The position numbers and the translations under genes are program-made. 64,000 nucleotides of DNA from NCBI RefSeq assembly GCF_000015245.1, contig NC_008700.1:1432001-1496000 (forward strand). The letters run 5' to 3'. The stretch's first letter is position 1; each line of letters starts with the position of its first letter. The notes below the pieces were generated by a model, which did no database searches, was not told the DNA's origin, and worked only from the letters and a program-made list of their open reading frames with translations. This document shows, one piece after another, positions 18,270-27,601 of this stretch. The stretch is from Shewanella amazonensis SB2B. GTDB taxonomy: Bacteria > Pseudomonadota > Gammaproteobacteria > Enterobacterales > Shewanellaceae.

Positions 18270-19466
18270 TTACTCCAGCCGCAACTGTTGCCCGGGTTTG
18301 ATAATGCTCTTCATATTGAGTCCATTCAGAGACAACAGCTTGTCCAGACGCATTCCATGGCGCTTGGCGATGCCACTCAGGGTATCCCCTGATTTCACCT
18401 GATAACTGCCGCCCTTGCCAGGGGTAGACGGCCTTAAGTTCACCAGTGCTGCGTTAAGGGCGGGCAGCCGGGATTCTGGCAGGTTGATTTGATATTTGCC
18501 GCTGAAAGGCACAATGCCGTCCCTGAAGGCTGGATTCAGTCTGGACAGTTCCTTGGCTGACATACCCATGGCCTGGGCAATATTGGACAGGGCCACGCCG
18601 TTGGGCACCGCTTCCCTTGCCAAGACAGGCGCGTTGGCAATGGGCGGGAAACTGGCTGATTGAGTTTGTGGGTCCCGTAAAACCGCCAGCGCCGCCAACC
18701 ATTTGTACAGGGTGGGCGCCTGATTGCGGCTCAAGCCCAGCGCCAGAAAGTCCTCCGCCTTGCCCTTGCGGCGATTGCGCTCGATGGCCGTTTTCAGTTT
18801 ACCTTCACCCATGTTGTAGGCGGCAACCGCTGAGAGCCAGTCGTTATTGAACATCTCATACAGGTAAAGAAGATAATCCAGCGCTGCACGGGTAGCCGGA
18901 ATGGGGTCCAGCCTGCCATCGAAGCTTTGGTTAACCCTGAGGTGATGATTGCGGCCTGTTTGGGCGGAAAGTTGCCACAGCCCTGCGCCCCCCAGTCCCT
19001 TGACGCCCGGATGATAGCCGCTTTCAATCAATGGCAGCAGCGCGAGCTCAAGGGGCATGTCCCTTGCTTCCAATTCACTGATGATGTCGTACAGCCAGGG
19101 CTCGGCAGCAGCGGGGGCATTAATGGGGAAGAGGCCATTATTGCGGTTAAGCCCAAGAAAATAGGTGACTTCGCTGTGGGAAGGCACAGCTATCGTCTGT
19201 GCATCGGCAATTTTTTGCCATAAATTCTGGTAGGCTTTGGCTTCAGCTTCAGGCAGAGCGGGCTCGGAAGGGGCTGTGGCTTCTTTGACGACAAGGGGGA
19301 CCTGCTCGGGCTGAGGTTGGGCGTCCGTCTCCCAGGGCTCCCCGGATGTGTCTGTATTAACCTGACAACCGGCAAGGATGGTCAGCGTCAGCAGCAACAC
19401 GAACCAGCCTTTGCTGAGTGCAGGACGCCTCCCGGGCAGAGTATCTAAAATGACTGTATTTCCCAT
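18270..19466 (-). CDS. MltD-like membrane-bound lytic transglycosylase with one LysM domain
   Basis: A 398-residue lipoprotein; the lipobox LAGC gives a lipidated Cys at 34. The SLT domain spans about 120-260, with catalytic E148 in LLPLIESGYHP and the later SAVAAYNMGEGK motif. A single LysM repeat closes the protein (YQVKSGDTLSGIAKRHGM, then a final GQQLRLE). It would cleave murein glycan strands to 1,6-anhydro ends in the periplasm. E. coli MltD is about 450 residues with two LysM repeats, so this is a shorter member and may not be the direct orthologue. It is convergent with oleD and divergent from the ABC transporter gene at 19754. Confidence 0.88.
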   Translation of the reverse strand: MGNTVILDTLPGRRPALSKGWFVLLLTLTILAGCQVNTDTSGEPWETDAQPQPEQVPLVVKEATAPSEPALPEAEAKAYQNLWQKIADAQTIAVPSHSEVTYFLGLNRNNGLFPINAPAAAEPWLYDIISELEARDMPLELALLPLIESGYHPGVKGLGGAGLWQLSAQTGRNHHLRVNQSFDGRLDPIPATRAALDYLLYLYEMFNNDWLSAVAAYNMGEGKLKTAIERNRRKGKAEDFLALGLSRNQAPTLYKWLAALAVLRDPQTQSASFPPIANAPVLAREAVPNGVALSNIAQAMGMSAKELSRLNPAFRDGIVPFSGKYQINLPESRLPALNAALVNLRPSTPGKGGSYQVKSGDTLSGIAKRHGMRLDKLLSLNGLNMKSIIKPGQQLRLE

Positions 19467-19753
19467 GATAATTCCACTCCCTGTCTGCCCTGTGGCGCGA
19501 AAAGCGCTAAATCATACGCCTGTTATTTCCCCTTGGCATCGGGGGAATGAATAAATATTTTCGCCGGGAGCCCTTACCCATTAAAAAGCGCCTTCAGCCG
19601 TCAGTATGGCCTTAATTAATCAGTGATGTTGCAAATTTGTAGAATGTCATGCTGTAAATTATTGAAAAATTATTACAATTATTAGGGTGACGTTAAGGTG
19701 CATTCTGGTATGTTCGGGTCCGATTAGCGAACTCGAATAAGCGGAAAGGACCC

Positions 19754-20635
19754 ATGCTAAGCATTAAAAACCTCACCAAGACCTACGATAACGGGGTGAA
19801 AGCCCTGAACCATGTCAATCTGGAAATCCCCAAGGGTATGTTTGGCCTGCTGGGGCCCAACGGGGCCGGAAAATCCAGCCTGATGCGTACCATTGCAACC
19901 CTGCAATCGGCCGACAGTGGCAGCATTCATTTTGATGGCATAGATGTGATGGCCGATCCCATGAAACTGCGCACCATGCTGGGTTATTTACCTCAGGATT
20001 TTAACGTGTACCCCCGCGTAACGGCGTTGGATTTACTGGACCATCTGGCGGTGCTTAAAGGCATTGGTAACGCCAAAGAGCGCAAGGAAATCGTTGAAGG
20101 TCTGCTGGCTCACACCAACCTTTATCAACACAGATTCAAATCGGTCAGCGGTTACTCTGGTGGCATGCGCCAGCGTTTTGGCATTGCCCAAGCGCTGCTT
20201 GGCGATCCCAAGCTGCTGATTGTGGACGAGCCCACGGCAGGTCTTGACCCCGAAGAGCGCAACCGTTTCCACAACTTGCTGGTTAGCCTTGGCGAGGAGC
20301 GGGTAGTTATTCTCTCAACCCACATTGTGGAAGACGTAGCCGAATTGTGCCCACAAATGGCTGTTCTGGCATCGGGCAGCATATTGCTCGAAGGTAACCC
20401 ACAACAGCTGGTGGATTCCCTGAATGGCAGGATCTGGCGCCGTACCGTGTCACAGCAGGAAGCCGCAGAACTCGAAGCGCGTCTGCCGGTGATTTCCAAG
20501 CGTCTGTTTGCCGGTCGCACTGTGCTGAATGTGATGTCGGATGCCTGTCCTGAAGGGTTTGAAGGCACGGATGCCGGGCTTGAGGACTTGTATTTCTCGA
20601 CCCTGCACAGCCACAGAAGCCATCAGGCCGCATAA
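19754..20635 (+). CDS. ABC transporter ATP-binding subunit
   Basis: A 293-residue cytoplasmic ABC ATPase. Walker A GPNGAGKS is at 34-41, the Q-loop Gln is 81, the signature core YSGGMRQR is at 134-141, Walker B ends at D158-E159 in LIVDEPTAGLD, and the switch His is in LSTHIVEDV. The architecture is that of ABC-2-type exporters. It sits 11 bp before a giant permease-peptidase gene on the same strand, so the two almost certainly form one transporter. The substrate is unknown. The upstream region to 19467 is AT-rich and would carry the promoter. Confidence 0.9.
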   Translation: MLSIKNLTKTYDNGVKALNHVNLEIPKGMFGLLGPNGAGKSSLMRTIATLQSADSGSIHFDGIDVMADPMKLRTMLGYLPQDFNVYPRVTALDLLDHLAVLKGIGNAKERKEIVEGLLAHTNLYQHRFKSVSGYSGGMRQRFGIAQALLGDPKLLIVDEPTAGLDPEERNRFHNLLVSLGEERVVILSTHIVEDVAELCPQMAVLASGSILLEGNPQQLVDSLNGRIWRRTVSQQEAAELEARLPVISKRLFAGRTVLNVMSDACPEGFEGTDAGLEDLYFSTLHSHRSHQAA

Positions 20636-20646
20636 GAGAGGGCTGC

Positions 20647-23600
20647 ATGTTTTTACACACACTTTCCTTCGAATGGCGCTACTATTTGCGTCAGCCGTCC
20701 TATTATGTGGTTGGCATGTTGTTGTTTCTGGTGTGCTTTTTTGCTACAGCAACCGATAACGTCCAAATCGGCAGTGGCGGTGAAGTCCTCAAAAACAGCC
20801 CATTCGCCATCGGCCAGACCCTGCTCATCACCGGGGTGATCGCCATGTTTGCCGTGGTGAATTTCGTTGGCAGCACAGCGGTACGTAACCAGCAATGCCT
20901 GATGGAAGAGCTGCTTTATGTGAAGCCGCTGTCGCCAATAGGCTATCAGCTCGGCCGCTTTGCGGGCAGTGCGTTGGTCGTCATGACCCTGTTCACCCTT
21001 GCGCCCCTTGGACACCTGCTGGGGTCTTTGATGCCCTGGGTGGATTCCAGTCGCTTTGGGGAAATCTCCCTGTGGTTTTACCTTAAGCCCATGTTGCTGC
21101 TGGTGATGCCAAGTCTGCTGTTTTTGTCGGCGCTCTTCTATGCCATGGCACAGAAGTTCCGCTCCATGATGGCTCTGTATCTGACTGCGGTGGCGGTGTT
21201 TATTCTCTACGGATTGGCAGGGCAACTGGCAAGCCAGCCACAGTACCGTGAGATTGCGGCCCTACTCGATCCTTTCGCGCTTCGCACCTACAGCCAGGTG
21301 GCGCGCTACTGGACCATTGCCGAGAAAAACACCATCAGCATGGGGCTTGAGGGCCTGATGCTGCAAAACCGGGTTATCTGGCTCAGCATTACCGCTTTTA
21401 TTCTGGCTATCAGTGGTTTGCATCGTCAACCATCTTTAACCCGTCGCACAGAAGGGAAAAAGCAGCGTGCCTACAAGGTACCAGTCATGCCGCCATTGTC
21501 GGCGCTGGTGCGCACACCCAATATCAGTGGCCGTGCCCAGTTCTGGACCCGGGTGCGCTTTGAGGTGAAGCAGGTGCTGTTTACTGCGCCTTTCTACATT
21601 CTCGGCGCCCTGAGTATCTTTAACCTGCTGGGGCCCATGATTGCCGGGGACCTGAACTGGTATGGCACCAGCAATTGGCCGCTGACCCAGGATATGGTTG
21701 ACCTGATTGTGGGTTCCACCGGCCTTTTGATGGTCATCATCCTGGTGTTTTACTGCGGTGAAATCGTCTGGCGTGAGCGCAGCACAGGTATGGGTGACAT
21801 CATCGACAGCCTGCCGGTATCCAATCGTGTGTTCCTGAGCTCCAAGTTTGTGGCTCTGTCGCTGGTGATGGTGATTCTGTATCTGATTGCCATGCTGACC
21901 ACTATTTGCTTTCAGCTCATCAAGGGGCAGATGAACCTCGAGCTGTCGCAATACGCCATCCGTTTGGGCTTTATGATTTTGCTGCCCTTGATGATGTCGG
22001 CGGTTCTGGCATTTTTCTTCCAGGTGTTGGCCCCCAATAAGTATGCCGGTATGGGTCTGTACGTGGGCTATTACGTCCTGAGCCTTATTCTGGCCAGTTG
22101 GGGTTTTGGCCACAGCCTGAATAACTTTGCCAGCTCACCGACCTTGCCATACTCCGACATGAACGGTTACGGCTGGTCGTTGCAAAGCCATGCCCTGTAT
22201 ATGCTGTACTGGGGCGCTTTCTCTGTGCTGCTGTTCCTGCTCGCGTTCGGCTTATATCGCCGTGGCCCTGAAGTGGGGCTAAAACACCGTATTGGTCTGC
22301 TGAAATATCAGCTTGGCAGTGGCGGTCGCGTGCTGGCCTTCGCCTCGGTGGCGGTATTTGCGGGGATGGGCGCTTATCTCTTTTACCAAACCACTGTGGT
22401 CAATGACTATCGTATTCCCGATGAGATGACCGACAGTCAGGCCGATTACGAAAAGCGCTATCGCCAGTATGCCGATGCGCCTGTGTTGTCACCTGTGAGC
22501 GTAAAAGGGCACTTCGATATCTACCCCGGCGAGCGCCGTCTGAAGGCCCGTGTCGAGATGCGTTGGCAAAACCGCAGCGGCGAGCCTATCAGCCGCATGT
22601 TGGTGAGCCTGCCAGAGCATACCGACAGAGCATCATTGAAGTTTGATATTCCCGGTGCCCGTTTGGCCGATGAGGACGATTCGCTGCCGGTAGCCTGGTT
22701 GGTATTTGATACGCCCATAGCCGTTGGCGCCGAGATAGCGGGTGAGATAAGCCTGGTGCGGGAAAACACGGGGATTGCCGAAAACAATTTTGATCTCACG
22801 CTGGTAGAAAACGGCACCTTTATCAATAACTTTGAATTGTTGCCTGTCTTTGGCTACCAGAGCGATGCCGAGCTGCTCGACAGACACGAGCGCGAAAAGC
22901 GAGGTCTGCCACCCAAGGACAGAGCCAATAAACTCGAAGATAAACGTTTCCATCAGGTCAACTTCTTCGGTCCCCAGGGCAGCTTTGTCGACTTTGAAGC
23001 CACAGTGTCTACCGCGGGCGATCAAACGGCGTTGGTACCGGGATACCTGACCAAAGCCTGGCAGGAAAATGGCCGTAACTTTTTCCATTACAAAATGGAC
23101 AGCCCCATGGTGAACTTCTTCGCCATCGTATCTGGCCGTTTTGAGGTGAAAAAGGAGCAGTACAAGGGGATTAATATCGAGGTGTATTATCACCCCGACC
23201 ATCCCTGGAACGTGGAGCGCATGGTGGAGTCGGTGCGTGATTCCATCGACTATTTCACTCAGGCCTTTGGTCCCTATCAGCATCGTCAGCTGCGGATTAT
23301 GGAGTTCCCGGGATACCGCTCATTTGCCCAGAGTTTTGCCAACACTGTGCCTTACTCTGAGCGGATAGGCTTTATTACCGATTTAAGAGATCCCGACAAG
23401 ATTGACCCCGTGTACTACGTGACCGCCCACGAGGTCGCCCACCAGTGGTGGGGCCATCAGGTCGGTGCCGCCGATGTGCAGGGCAGTGCGGTAATTTCTG
23501 AGAGCCTGTCGCAGTATGCCGCTCTGATGGTGATGGAAAAAAAATACGGCGCCCATATGCTCAGGAAATTCCTGCGTTATGAGCTTGACCGTTATTTGCG

Positions 23601-24207
23601 TGGCCGTGGTGGTGAGCGTATTGGTGAAATGCCGCTGCTGCGCAGTGAAAATCAGCAGTACATCCATTACCAGAAAGGATCTGTAGTGATGATGGCCATT
23701 AAGGACATGGTGGGTGAAGAGAAGCTCAATGCCAATCTTGCCGCCTTCCTTGAGCGTTATCGTTATCGGACCGATCCCTTCCCAACCACCCTGGATTTGC
23801 TCGATTACCTTAAACAAGGGCTTGATGATGAAGAGCTGGCCTTTGTGGACAGTGCCTTCAGAGACATCAAGCTCTATGATTTGCGCCTGACCAATGCCAA
23901 GGTTACCGAGCTTGAAAACGGTAAGGTGCGGGTGGATTTGGATATCCACGCCGGGCTGCTCAAGGCTGATAATGAAGGCAAGGAGCAGGAAGAGATCTTC
24001 AATGAGCGGGTGGATATAGGGCTATTTGCTGCTGACCCCGACAGTATAGATTCTGAAGAGCAAGTGCTTTTACTGGAGAAACATCCTCTTAAATCCGGCG
24101 ACAATCAGTTGTCCTTTGAGTTGGATAAAGCCCCAAGCTTTGTCGGCGTTGACCCCTTCGTGAAGCTGGTTGACAGAGACAGTAAAGACAACATCTTTAA
24201 GCTCTAA
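20647..24207 (+). CDS. ABC-2-type permease fused to an M1-family aminopeptidase domain
   Basis: A 1186-residue fusion. Residues 1 to about 580 hold two blocks of hydrophobic helices (about 12 membrane segments, a cytoplasmic linker near 270-300) of the ABC-2 permease type. Residues about 600-1186 form a soluble M1 peptidase module with zinc motif HEVAHQWWGHQ (H928, E929, H932), a downstream Glu in ISESLSQY (E952), and a YQKG segment that fits the M1 catalytic Tyr. Two details differ from classic M1 enzymes: 19 rather than 18 residues separate the second His and the Glu, and the GxMEN exopeptidase motif is replaced by RIMEFPGYRS. Similar fusions exist in Shewanella and Bacteroidetes genomes, without a known role that I can cite. 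The topology suggests a periplasmic peptidase head on the transporter. Confidence 0.88.
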   Translation: MFLHTLSFEWRYYLRQPSYYVVGMLLFLVCFFATATDNVQIGSGGEVLKNSPFAIGQTLLITGVIAMFAVVNFVGSTAVRNQQCLMEELLYVKPLSPIGYQLGRFAGSALVVMTLFTLAPLGHLLGSLMPWVDSSRFGEISLWFYLKPMLLLVMPSLLFLSALFYAMAQKFRSMMALYLTAVAVFILYGLAGQLASQPQYREIAALLDPFALRTYSQVARYWTIAEKNTISMGLEGLMLQNRVIWLSITAFILAISGLHRQPSLTRRTEGKKQRAYKVPVMPPLSALVRTPNISGRAQFWTRVRFEVKQVLFTAPFYILGALSIFNLLGPMIAGDLNWYGTSNWPLTQDMVDLIVGSTGLLMVIILVFYCGEIVWRERSTGMGDIIDSLPVSNRVFLSSKFVALSLVMVILYLIAMLTTICFQLIKGQMNLELSQYAIRLGFMILLPLMMSAVLAFFFQVLAPNKYAGMGLYVGYYVLSLILASWGFGHSLNNFASSPTLPYSDMNGYGWSLQSHALYMLYWGAFSVLLFLLAFGLYRRGPEVGLKHRIGLLKYQLGSGGRVLAFASVAVFAGMGAYLFYQTTVVNDYRIPDEMTDSQADYEKRYRQYADAPVLSPVSVKGHFDIYPGERRLKARVEMRWQNRSGEPISRMLVSLPEHTDRASLKFDIPGARLADEDDSLPVAWLVFDTPIAVGAEIAGEISLVRENTGIAENNFDLTLVENGTFINNFELLPVFGYQSDAELLDRHEREKRGLPPKDRANKLEDKRFHQVNFFGPQGSFVDFEATVSTAGDQTALVPGYLTKAWQENGRNFFHYKMDSPMVNFFAIVSGRFEVKKEQYKGINIEVYYHPDHPWNVERMVESVRDSIDYFTQAFGPYQHRQLRIMEFPGYRSFAQSFANTVPYSERIGFITDLRDPDKIDPVYYVTAHEVAHQWWGHQVGAADVQGSAVISESLSQYAALMVMEKKYGAHMLRKFLRYELDRYLRGRGGERIGEMPLLRSENQQYIHYQKGSVVMMAIKDMVGEEKLNANLAAFLERYRYRTDPFPTTLDLLDYLKQGLDDEELAFVDSAFRDIKLYDLRLTNAKVTELENGKVRVDLDIHAGLLKADNEGKEQEEIFNERVDIGLFAADPDSIDSEEQVLLLEKHPLKSGDNQLSFELDKAPSFVGVDPFVKLVDRDSKDNIFKL

Positions 24208-24219
24208 AGGCTTGATCTT

Positions 24220-24254
24220 AAAAACGCGGTCTCCCGGTGAGGCCGCGTTTTTTT
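24220..24254 (+). terminator. Intrinsic terminator after the ABC permease-peptidase gene
   Basis: The stem AAACGCGG / CCGCGTTT with an inner CTC/GAG extension is followed by a T-run. Confidence 0.85.
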
Positions 24255-24455
24255 ATGTCTGGCATAGCAGTACAAAATGCAAATTTGCTTGAGTGCGTAT
24301 GGCCGAGTGCCTATTGTGTTTTTAACAGGAAGCGCCCAAAGCCGCACTTTTGGCCCAGCCAGATTGCAGTTTTCAACCCATCATAGGTGCTGTATTTGGA
24401 CGTTTGGAATAGATGAAGGTCACTGCAGGGTTACGAGGTGGCACAAGGAGAGGTT

Positions 24456-26213
24456 ATGGATACCCAGCTCGCATTCAAGGTAAAACACTGGTTGGCAAGG
24501 GATCCCGACGCCAAGAGTCGCGCCGCACTGGAGGCTTTGGTGGCGGCAGGGGATGACAGAGCGCTTGAGGCCGCCTTCGATGGCAGACTGGCCTTTGGCA
24601 CCGCTGGTATCCGCGGTATTGTCGGCCCGGGCCCCATGGGCATGAATCGCCTGCTGGTGCGTGAAACCAGTGCAGGTCTGGGCGCATATCTGGAGGCACA
24701 AATTAAGGATGCCAAGCGTCGGGGGCTGGTCATTGGTTTTGATGGCCGCCATGACTCACGGGTATTCGCCCACGATGCGGCCTGTGTGCTCAGCGCCATG
24801 GGCTTTAAAGTGCGCCTGACCAGCCATGTAGCCCCCACGCCGCTGGTGGCCTTCGGGGTAAAACATTTTGAAGCGGCCGCCGGTATCGTTGTCACCGCCA
24901 GCCATAACCCGCCCAAATACAATGGCTACAAGGTGTATTGGGAAAATGGCGCGCAGATTATTCCGCCCCACGATGCAGGCATTGCGGCCTGTATTGACCG
25001 CGCGGCCAATCTTGAATTGCCCTGGATGCCAGAGCCCGAAGCGGTAAAACAGGGGCGACTTTCCTTTTTGCAGGATGATTTTTTCGAGCGCTATCGCCGC
25101 GCCATTTTACATTCGCCATTGCTGCATCCCGCCGGTGAGAGTCAGGCGGGCCGAGCCAGTCTGGGGATTGCCTATACTGCGATGCACGGCGTCGGCGCCC
25201 CCATGGCTGAGCGGGTGCTCAGGGACGCAGGTTTCAGCCAGGTATACAGCGTGGCTGCCCAGCGCGAGCCCGATGGTAATTTCCCCACGGTGAATTTCCC
25301 CAATCCCGAGGAACCCGGTGCCATGGACATGGTTATCGCCGAGGCCGGTGACAAAGGTGCCTTGTTGGCCTGTGCCAACGATCCGGACGCCGACCGGTTC
25401 GCGCTGGCTGCCCGCCAGAGCGATGGCGGGTATCGGATGTTGTCGGGGGATCAGACCGGCGCTTTATTGTGTGACTATCTGCTGTCCCATTGGCAGGGGG
25501 CGGGTGTGCCGCTGGTGGGCAACACTATAGTGTCCTCTGCCCTCCTGCACGCCATTGCCGCCCATTATGGTGCCCACAGCTATACCACGCTTACCGGCTT
25601 TAAGTGGCTGATGAATACAGCACAGCAGCTGGAAACGCCGCAGCAGCCGTTTCTCTTTGCCTATGAAGAAGCCCTGGGGTACACGGTGGGCAATCTGGTG
25701 TGGGATAAAGATGGCATCAGCGCCCAACTGTGTTTTGCCAATCTGGCCGCCGAACTTCTGGCAGAAGGAAAAGATGTGTGGGCGGCGCTGGAGCGACTCT
25801 ATCGCCGCCATGGGCTCTATGTTAACCGGCAGGTGAGCATTGCCCTTGGGGAAGGGACGCCGGATATAGGTGCCTGGCTCAGGGACAATCCTCCAACCGA
25901 GATAGATAAGCGGCCTGTGGTTGCCCGGGAAGACTTAAAGCGGCTGCGTAAAGTCTATGCCGATGGCCGGGAAGAGGAGATTGCTCTGCCTGCCAGCGAT
26001 GTACTCATTTACCATTTGGGCGCCTCGGACGCCACGCCTGGCTCCACCGCCCGGGTTATAGTGAGGCCATCGGGTACTGAGCCCAAGATAAAATGCTACT
26101 ACGAGCTGGTATTACCCATGGCAGACGATATTGCTATGGCCGACGCCCAGCTCCAGGGGGATGCCTTGATGACGGCACTGGTGGATGGTCATCAGGCGGG
26201 CCTGCCCCGCTGA
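24456..26213 (+). CDS. Phosphohexomutase (phosphoglucomutase/phosphomannomutase family)
   Basis: A 585-residue cytoplasmic alpha-D-phosphohexomutase. The phosphoserine loop TASHNPPKYNG holds S149. The Mg-binding motif is NDPDADRF, the sugar-binding loop is YEEALGY, and the C-terminal phosphate-binding loop is RPSGTEPKIK. The length (near 580 rather than 450-460) fits the long PgcA/PGM2-like branch that interconverts glucose-1-P and glucose-6-P, sometimes with other substrates. The ATG at 24456 follows AAGGAG at the right spacing; an upstream in-frame GTG at 24438 is less likely. It is monocistronic. Confidence 0.9.
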   Translation: MDTQLAFKVKHWLARDPDAKSRAALEALVAAGDDRALEAAFDGRLAFGTAGIRGIVGPGPMGMNRLLVRETSAGLGAYLEAQIKDAKRRGLVIGFDGRHDSRVFAHDAACVLSAMGFKVRLTSHVAPTPLVAFGVKHFEAAAGIVVTASHNPPKYNGYKVYWENGAQIIPPHDAGIAACIDRAANLELPWMPEPEAVKQGRLSFLQDDFFERYRRAILHSPLLHPAGESQAGRASLGIAYTAMHGVGAPMAERVLRDAGFSQVYSVAAQREPDGNFPTVNFPNPEEPGAMDMVIAEAGDKGALLACANDPDADRFALAARQSDGGYRMLSGDQTGALLCDYLLSHWQGAGVPLVGNTIVSSALLHAIAAHYGAHSYTTLTGFKWLMNTAQQLETPQQPFLFAYEEALGYTVGNLVWDKDGISAQLCFANLAAELLAEGKDVWAALERLYRRHGLYVNRQVSIALGEGTPDIGAWLRDNPPTEIDKRPVVAREDLKRLRKVYADGREEEIALPASDVLIYHLGASDATPGSTARVIVRPSGTEPKIKCYYELVLPMADDIAMADAQLQGDALMTALVDGHQAGLPR

Positions 26214-26240
26214 AACCGAAAAAATCCGACTTCTGACAAA

Positions 26241-26268
26241 CCCTGCTGACACCATGTTGTCAGCAGGG
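26241..26268. repeat. Perfect inverted repeat after the phosphohexomutase gene
   Basis: CCCTGCTGACA and its reverse complement TGTCAGCAGGG are separated by about six bases. There is no T-run on the plus side, so it may be a non-canonical terminator or an RNA-stabilising 3' hairpin. Confidence 0.55.
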
Positions 26269-26358
26269 GGGGATTAAGCTGACTCTATCGATGAAGCGCG
26301 AAGTAATACCTACTTCAAGGCATTGATATATAAAGTTTAGTCACAAGGAGATAAGGAT

Positions 26359-26742
26359 ATGCAAGCAACTCAACCTCTGGTATGGGGCGAAATCGCTGTC
26401 ACTGATATGGCCAGAGCCATCGCCTTCTACCAAGCCCAGTTTGACGTGAGTTTTCGCCGGGAAGACATGGATGAGGTGGAATACGCCATCCTCGAATGCA
26501 GTGATGAGAAGGCGGCCACCATCGGATTGATGAAACACCCCGAGTTCAAGCCAGGCCAGGGCGGCGCCTGTCTGTACCTGCATCTGACGGATAACTTGGG
26601 TCAGCTTGTGGGTAAACTGGAGCACAACCAGGTGCAAATTGTCATGCCTCCCATGGGCATCAAGGGCGGTGAATGTGGCTACATAGCCCTGTTTGTCGAC
26701 AGCGAAGGCAACACAGTCGGCCTGTGGAGCCCGGCGCTCTGA
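26359..26742 (+). CDS. VOC (glyoxalase/bleomycin resistance-like) superfamily protein
   Basis: A 127-residue single-domain VOC protein with paired beta-alpha-beta-beta-beta units: WGEIAVTDMARAIAFYQ at the start and a FVDSEGNTVGLWSP ending, both typical of this fold. The family includes glyoxalases, dioxygenases and antibiotic-binding proteins; nothing visible decides between them. The ribosome-binding site AAGGAG lies upstream of the ATG. It is followed about 100 bp later by a WYL regulator in the same direction. Confidence 0.85.
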   Translation: MQATQPLVWGEIAVTDMARAIAFYQAQFDVSFRREDMDEVEYAILECSDEKAATIGLMKHPEFKPGQGGACLYLHLTDNLGQLVGKLEHNQVQIVMPPMGIKGGECGYIALFVDSEGNTVGLWSPAL

Positions 26743-26844
26743 CGGGGCTGGGTATAAAGCCATGGGTATTGCGATACTGAGCCGCCAATAACAGAAAATA
26801 CCGGGCCGGGCGCATTGGCGTACCGGCCCTTACATGGATAGGGT

Positions 26845-27552
26845 ATGCGCCGCGCAGACAGACTGTTTCAAATCGTACAAATCTTAAGGCACAGACGCCT
26901 GACAACGGCGGCGCAGCTTGCCGAGCGCCTGGCTGTGTCCCAGCGCACCATCTACCGGGATATTCAGGACCTTTGCCTTTCAGGCATTCCCATCGAAGGG
27001 GAAGCTGGCGTTGGCTATTTGCTGCGTCAGGAGGTCAATGTGCCACCACTGATGTTCAACGAAGTCGAGCTCGAAGCGATTCAGGTGGGCATTCGCATGG
27101 TGCAAACCTGGGGCGGCAAGGCCCTTGGGCAAGCCGCTGCTCAGGCGCTTATCAAGGTCGAAGCCGTGCTGCCAAACCGCCTTAAAGACATGCAGTCTCT
27201 CATGTTTTCACCCGACTTTTATCTCGATGATGCTGAGTTTCAATTTCTGGACCCGCTCAGAATTGCGGCCAGGGAGCGGCGGTATTGCCAGATTTGTTAT
27301 CGGGATGCCAAGGAAGACGTGACAGAGCGACGCCTCCGGCCGCTGGCGATTTATTTCTGGCGTGGTACCTGGACCCTGCTGGGGTGGTGTGAGCTTCGGG
27401 GGGATTTTCGAAGCTTTCGCGCCGACCGTATTGTGAGTCTTGAGTGCGAAAGCGAACAGTTTGCCCATACTCCGGGGCAGGAGCTGGCGGATTTTGTGGC
27501 GCGCATGGATGAGGCCAGCCGCGAATACGAAAAGGCCCCAAAGGCCGATTGA
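26845..27552 (+). CDS. YafY-type HTH/WYL transcriptional regulator
   Basis: A 235-residue regulator. An N-terminal DeoR-like winged helix (about 1-60: TAAQLAERLAVSQRTIYRDI) is followed by a WYL-type domain from about 140, seen in RPLAIYFWRGTWTLLGWC and FRADRIVSL. WYL proteins bind small ligands or nucleic acid and regulate stress, metabolism or defence genes. Its targets are unknown; the neighbouring VOC gene is the simplest candidate. It ends just before a bidirectional terminator shared with the TonB receptor gene. Confidence 0.87.
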   Translation: MRRADRLFQIVQILRHRRLTTAAQLAERLAVSQRTIYRDIQDLCLSGIPIEGEAGVGYLLRQEVNVPPLMFNEVELEAIQVGIRMVQTWGGKALGQAAAQALIKVEAVLPNRLKDMQSLMFSPDFYLDDAEFQFLDPLRIAARERRYCQICYRDAKEDVTERRLRPLAIYFWRGTWTLLGWCELRGDFRSFRADRIVSLECESEQFAHTPGQELADFVARMDEASREYEKAPKAD

Positions 27553-27560
27553 AACACATA

Positions 27561-27589
27561 AAAAAATGGCGGCCGGGGCCGCCATTTTT
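27561..27589. terminator. Bidirectional terminator between WYL regulator and TonB receptor
   Basis: The stem TGGCGGC / GCCGCCA with a CGGG loop is bordered by an A-run on the left and a T-run on the right, between convergent genes. Confidence 0.88.
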
Positions 27590-27601
27590 ACGCTGTTGGG
27601 G

